64,000 bases of DNA. Origin: Streptomyces cinnamoneus (GTDB lineage Bacteria > Actinomycetota > Actinomycetes > Streptomycetales > Streptomycetaceae). Positions 61,083 to 64,000 of this stretch are shown here, piece after piece. The notes under the pieces were generated by a model. It was not told the origin of the DNA and searched no databases. It saw only the letters and a list, made by a program, of their open reading frames with translations. The stretch lies in contig NZ_PKFQ01000001.1 in assembly GCF_002939475.1 (NCBI RefSeq), positions 1,798,001 to 1,862,000 on the forward strand, given 5' to 3'. The first letter of the stretch is position 1, and each line of letters begins with the position of its first letter. The position numbers were made by a program, and so were the translations under genes.

Positions 61083-61916
61083 GTGAGTGCCGTGTCCGCA
61101 GAGGCGGTGTCCGCAGTCGCCGCAGCAGAGGGCGCAGACCGGACGAGGCCCCCTCGCCGAGGTGCGCCGCTGGCGCCGGCCGCGCGGCTGCTGCCCGCAC
61201 TGTCGGCCGTCTACCGCGCCCAGCTCTCCCGCGCCCGGGTGGCGCGGATCCCGCTGCTGTTCGTGGCGACCTTCCAGTCCGTCGGCATCATGATCCTCAT
61301 GCGGGGCGTCGTGGACGGCGGCGACGAGGCGCGGGCGGTCGTGGCCGGCTCCAGCGTGCTCGTCGTGGCGTTCGTCGCGCTGAACCTGCTCGCCCAGTAC
61401 TTCGGCCAGCTGCGGGCCGGCGGCGGCCTCGACCACTACGCGACGCTGCCCGTGCCGCCCGCCGCCGTCGTGCTGGGAGCGGCCGGGGCGTACGCCTCCT
61501 TCACCGTGCCCGGCACCGCCGTGACGGCCGTGGTGGGCAGCGTGCTGTTCCAGCTGCCGATGGGGCACCTGTGGGTGCTCGCGGCGGTGATCCCGCTGTC
61601 CGGCGCGGCGCTGGCCGGCCTGGGCGCGGCCCTGGGCCTGCTCGCCCCGCGGCAGGAACTGGCGACGCTGTGCGGTCAGTTGGGCATGTCGGCGGCGCTG
61701 CTGCTGGGGGTGCTGCCGGCCGCGCACATGCCGGCGCCCATCGCCTACGCGCGCGACCTGCTGCCCTCGACCTACGGCGTGGAGGCGCTGGCGCGCAGCT
61801 TCGACGCGCGCCCCGACTGGCTGCTGGTCCTCGCCGACCTGGGGGTCTGCGCGGCTGTCGGCGTGGTGTCGCTGGCCGTGGCGACCTGGGCCTACCGCCG
61901 GGCGGCCGTGCGGTGA
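61083..61916 (+). CDS. ABC exporter permease (ABC-2 type)
   Basis: A 277-residue membrane protein with six hydrophobic segments of the ABC-2 type (IPLLFVATFQSVGIMILM, VLVVAFVALNLLAQYFG, VVLGAAGAYASFTVPG, VLAAVIPLSGAALAGLGAALG, and others) and a late LLPSTYGVEALARSF segment common in this class. GTG 61083 lies 43 bases after the ATPase gene, and the pair forms a half-transporter. Confidence 0.87.
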   Translation: MSAVSAEAVSAVAAAEGADRTRPPRRGAPLAPAARLLPALSAVYRAQLSRARVARIPLLFVATFQSVGIMILMRGVVDGGDEARAVVAGSSVLVVAFVALNLLAQYFGQLRAGGGLDHYATLPVPPAAVVLGAAGAYASFTVPGTAVTAVVGSVLFQLPMGHLWVLAAVIPLSGAALAGLGAALGLLAPRQELATLCGQLGMSAALLLGVLPAAHMPAPIAYARDLLPSTYGVEALARSFDARPDWLLVLADLGVCAAVGVVSLAVATWAYRRAAVR

Positions 61917-61975
61917 CGCGCCGCAGTGACCGTCCTGCCTCCGGGCCGGACGGCGCGGCCTGGCACGATGGCGGG

Positions 61976-62674
61976 GTGACCGCACCGCTGACCCCGCAGG
62001 GCAACTCCTCCTCCGAACCTGAACCCGAACCGGACCCCGGCCCGGGCCCCGGGCCCGGCCTGCCGATCCCGGACGGGAAGGCCGGGGCGCCGAAGGAGAA
62101 GGCCGACGCCCCCGACGAGCAGGCCGAGGCCCCGGACGAGCGGGCCGAGCTGCGCACCGAGATGCGGCAGGCAGCCGTCGTCCTGGCGGTGACCACGGTG
62201 TGCGGAGTGCTGCTGGGCCTGCTGTGGCTGTGGCTGGCGCCGCGCGTGCCGCTGATCTCCGACGGCAAGGCGGTCTACCTCAAGAACAGCGAGGGCGAGC
62301 AGGCCATCGGCGCGGACGGCTGGTTCACGCTGCTGGCCCTGGCGTTCGGCGCGGTGAGCGCCGCCGTGGTGTTCCTCCTCCACCGCCGGGGCGGCATCCC
62401 CCTGGTCGTCGGCCTGGCGGTCGGCTCCCTGCTGGGCTCGCTGGTGGGCTGGCGGCTGGGCGTCTGGCTGGGGCCCGGCTCCGACGTGGCCGCGCACGCC
62501 AGGGCCGTGGGGGCGGGCGTGGTCTTCGAGGCGCCGCTCAAGCTGGCCGCCAAGGGCGCCCTGCTGGCCTGGCCGATGGCGGCGATGGCCGTGCACCTGG
62601 GCCTGACGGCCCTGTTCGGGCCGCGTGACCCGGAACCCGGGCCGGTGGTGCCCCACTGGCCCGAGTCCGCGTGA
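61976..62674 (+). CDS. DUF2567-type membrane protein
   Basis: A 232-residue protein. A long proline/glutamate-rich cytoplasmic start (EPEPEPDPGPGPGPG, with PDEQAEAPDERAE) is followed by four helices (AAVVLAVTTVCGVLLGLLWLW, FTLLALAFGAVSAAVVFLL, LVVGLAVGSLLGSLVGWRLG, LLAWPMAAMAVHLGLTALFG). The loop with SDGKAVYLKNSEGEQAIGADGWF is characteristic of a family conserved in Streptomyces. Function unknown. GTG 61976 is the best start. Confidence 0.78.
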   Translation: MTAPLTPQGNSSSEPEPEPDPGPGPGPGLPIPDGKAGAPKEKADAPDEQAEAPDERAELRTEMRQAAVVLAVTTVCGVLLGLLWLWLAPRVPLISDGKAVYLKNSEGEQAIGADGWFTLLALAFGAVSAAVVFLLHRRGGIPLVVGLAVGSLLGSLVGWRLGVWLGPGSDVAAHARAVGAGVVFEAPLKLAAKGALLAWPMAAMAVHLGLTALFGPRDPEPGPVVPHWPESA

Positions 62675-62721
62675 GGACCCGGGGGTGTTCCCCTTGGGCC
62701 CCCGGCCGCCGGCCCGCGTGC

Positions 62722-62796
62722 CTACGCCGGGCGGCGGCCGTGGTTGGCGCGGCCCTTCTTCAGCCGCCAGCGGCGCTTGCGGGTGCGCTTCGACAT
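62722..62796 (-). CDS. Ribosomal protein bL37
   Basis: A 24-residue, very basic protein with the motif NHGRRP near the C-terminus. The first residues are SKRTRKRRWRLKKGRA. This matches the small actinobacterial large-subunit protein bL37 seen in mycobacterial ribosome structures. GGAGGG lies six bases before ATG 62796. It is far shorter than usual gene-finding cut-offs. Confidence 0.8.
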   Translation of the reverse strand: MSKRTRKRRWRLKKGRANHGRRPA

Positions 62797-62826
62797 GGGC
62801 GTCCCTCCCTGGTGCGGGACGCACGC

Positions 62827-62870
62827 ACGGCGGCCCGCCCCTCGGTCGTAGCGGAGGTACGGGCCGCCGT
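62827..62870 (-). terminator. Hairpin after ybaK
   Basis: An 11-base stem (ACGGCGGCCCG with CGGGCCGCCGT) with a 22-base loop, 15 bases beyond the ybaK stop on the minus strand. Confidence 0.55.
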
Positions 62871-62884
62871 CCAGAGTGCGCGGC

Positions 62885-63388
62885 TCAGCCGCGGGCGATC
62901 GGCGCGACGACGGCGCCCGTCAGCCGGGCCAGGTCGTCGGGCGCGAGTTCGACCTCCAGGCCCCTCCGGCCGGCCGAGACGCAGATGGTGGGGTGCGAGC
63001 GCGCCGACGCGTCGAGCGCCGTCGGCAGCCGCCTGCGCTGGCCCAGCGGGGAGATCCCGCCGCGTACGTAGCCTGTGGTGCGCTCGGCCGCGGCGGGGTC
63101 GGCCATGGCGGCCCGCTTGCCGCCGACCGCCGCCGCCAGCGCCTTGAGGTCCAGCGACCCGGAGACCGGCACGACGGCCACGGTCAGCTCGCCGTCCACC
63201 TCGGCCACGAGCGTCTTGAAGACCTTCCCCGGCTCCACCCCCAGCGCCTCGGCGGCCTCCTCGCCGTAGGAGGCGGCGGCCGGGTCGTGCTCGTAGGCGT
63301 GGACGGAGAAGGCGGTGCCCGCCTTCTCCAGGGCGACGATCGCGGGCGTGGGGCCGGACGTCTGCTGCTTCCTGCTCTTCTTGGCCAC
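62885..63388 (-). CDS. ybaK: Cys-tRNA(Pro) deacylase
   Basis: A 167-residue editing protein that hydrolyses cysteine misloaded on tRNA-Pro. Family segments are PAIVALEKAGTAFSVHAYEHDP, the lysine-containing GKVFKTLVAEVDG, and GYVRGGISPLGQRRRLPT. Length fits the family. It starts 18 bases after the stop of the Lon-N gene and may be coupled to it. Confidence 0.93.
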   Translation of the reverse strand: MAKKSRKQQTSGPTPAIVALEKAGTAFSVHAYEHDPAAASYGEEAAEALGVEPGKVFKTLVAEVDGELTVAVVPVSGSLDLKALAAAVGGKRAAMADPAAAERTTGYVRGGISPLGQRRRLPTALDASARSHPTICVSAGRRGLEVELAPDDLARLTGAVVAPIARG

Positions 63389-63406
63389 TGGTTCGGTGTC
63401 CTCGCC

Positions 63407-64000
63407 TCAGTTGGGGCTGGTCGGCCGCCGGGTCAGGTCGACGGCCGGCAGCGACGGGAGCTGGCGTATGACCGCCGTCTCGGCGCGCAGTATCCGCAGT
63501 TCGTCGGCCAGCCGGGACGCGGTGTCGGGGGCCTGGAGCAGCCGCTGCTTGGCGGGGGTGTCCAGCACCGCGGCCGCCGCCACCAGGTACGACAGCACCT
63601 GCGGTTCGCCCGGCAGCTCCGACTGCCCGGCCAGCGACGCCTCGCCGGCCCCGGCCAGGCGCTTCTGGTACGCCCGGAAGGCCCGGACGACGCCGGAGGC
63701 GAGCGCGCCGGCCTCGTCGCCCTGCCGCTCCTCGACGTGCTCGACCTCGCCGACGAGGTAGGGGCCGGAGGCGTCGACGGACCGCAGCCTGAAGCGGGTG
63801 GTGCCCGTGGCGAGCACCTCGAACGTGCCGTTCGGGCGCTCGCGGATCGAGGCGGCGTCGGCGACGCAGCCCACGCCGTGGAACGCCTTCGCCGGGTCGG
63901 TGCCGAAGCCGGCGGCGGGGCCCGGCTCGGGGCGGGTCTCGTCGGGCAGGCCCGGGGCGCTGGGCGCGACCTCGTGGCCGTCGCGGATGGCGACGACTCC
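63407..64000 (-). CDS. Lon-N substrate-binding domain protein, 5' end outside window
   Basis: The last 197 codons of a gene running off the right edge. The visible part has GVGCVADAASIRERPNGTFEVLATGTTRFRL, the beta-domain signature of the Lon N-terminal (LonSB) family, then a helical bundle (RILRAETAVIRQLPSLP). Stand-alone Lon-N proteins lack the ATPase and protease and have unclear roles. Confidence 0.85.
   Translation of the reverse strand, partial: GVVAIRDGHEVAPSAPGLPDETRPEPGPAAGFGTDPAKAFHGVGCVADAASIRERPNGTFEVLATGTTRFRLRSVDASGPYLVGEVEHVEERQGDEAGALASGVVRAFRAYQKRLAGAGEASLAGQSELPGEPQVLSYLVAAAAVLDTPAKQRLLQAPDTASRLADELRILRAETAVIRQLPSLPAVDLTRRPTSPN

Overview
The window is chromosomal DNA of a high-GC actinomycete, almost certainly a Streptomyces. 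GC is very high, GTG starts are common, and the gene order gltD-gltB, lgt, trpA-trpB-trpM-trpC, trpE-hisI, dnaE is the familiar Streptomyces core arrangement. It also has a Streptomyces griseus trypsin homologue and actinobacterial families such as TrpM, TIGR02234, TIGR03085 and bL37.

Layout. 1-5,900: a partial secreted protein, a VOC protein, a methyltransferase, an MBL hydrolase, a NarL-type two-component system, an anchored secreted protein and a trypsin. 6,044-13,577: a HEXXH/zinc-ribbon protein, then two divergent transcription units for a probable exopolysaccharide. One unit has a GH-like lipoprotein and a DUF2334 protein. The other has a small membrane protein, a GT2 synthase, UDP-GlcNAc 2-epimerase and a membrane-anchored Con A-like protein. 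13,661-22,000: glutamate synthase, a VIT-family transporter and lgt. 22,001-38,200: a membrane protein and an accessory island (below). 38,215-46,255: a DsbA-like protein, the trp genes with small membrane proteins, and hisI. 46,386-54,326: TIGR03085 protein, DoxX, PhoD phosphatase, a tandemly duplicated pair of membrane protein plus DsbA-like protein, and DUF2252. 54,508-64,000: dnaE, a small basic protein, a NYN-domain protein, an ABC exporter, DUF2567, bL37, ybaK and a partial Lon-N protein.

The most unusual part is the island at about 23.2-38.1 kb. It is an Rhs/YD-repeat polymorphic toxin locus with a large LamG-Rhs gene broken by an in-frame TAG and by an out-of-frame 3' junction. Behind it are two tandem orphan toxin tips with different C-terminal toxin domains, each followed by its own SMI1/KNR4-type immunity gene. 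Each tip is linked to a near-identical module of an XRE regulator divergent from three tiny overlapping genes. The tips share a direct repeat of about 1.3 kb of Rhs core, and toxin and immunity genes have visibly lower GC than the core genome. This looks like a toxin-swapping array, partly decayed or partly misassembled.

Coordinates and families come from reading sequence and translations only. No database search was run.
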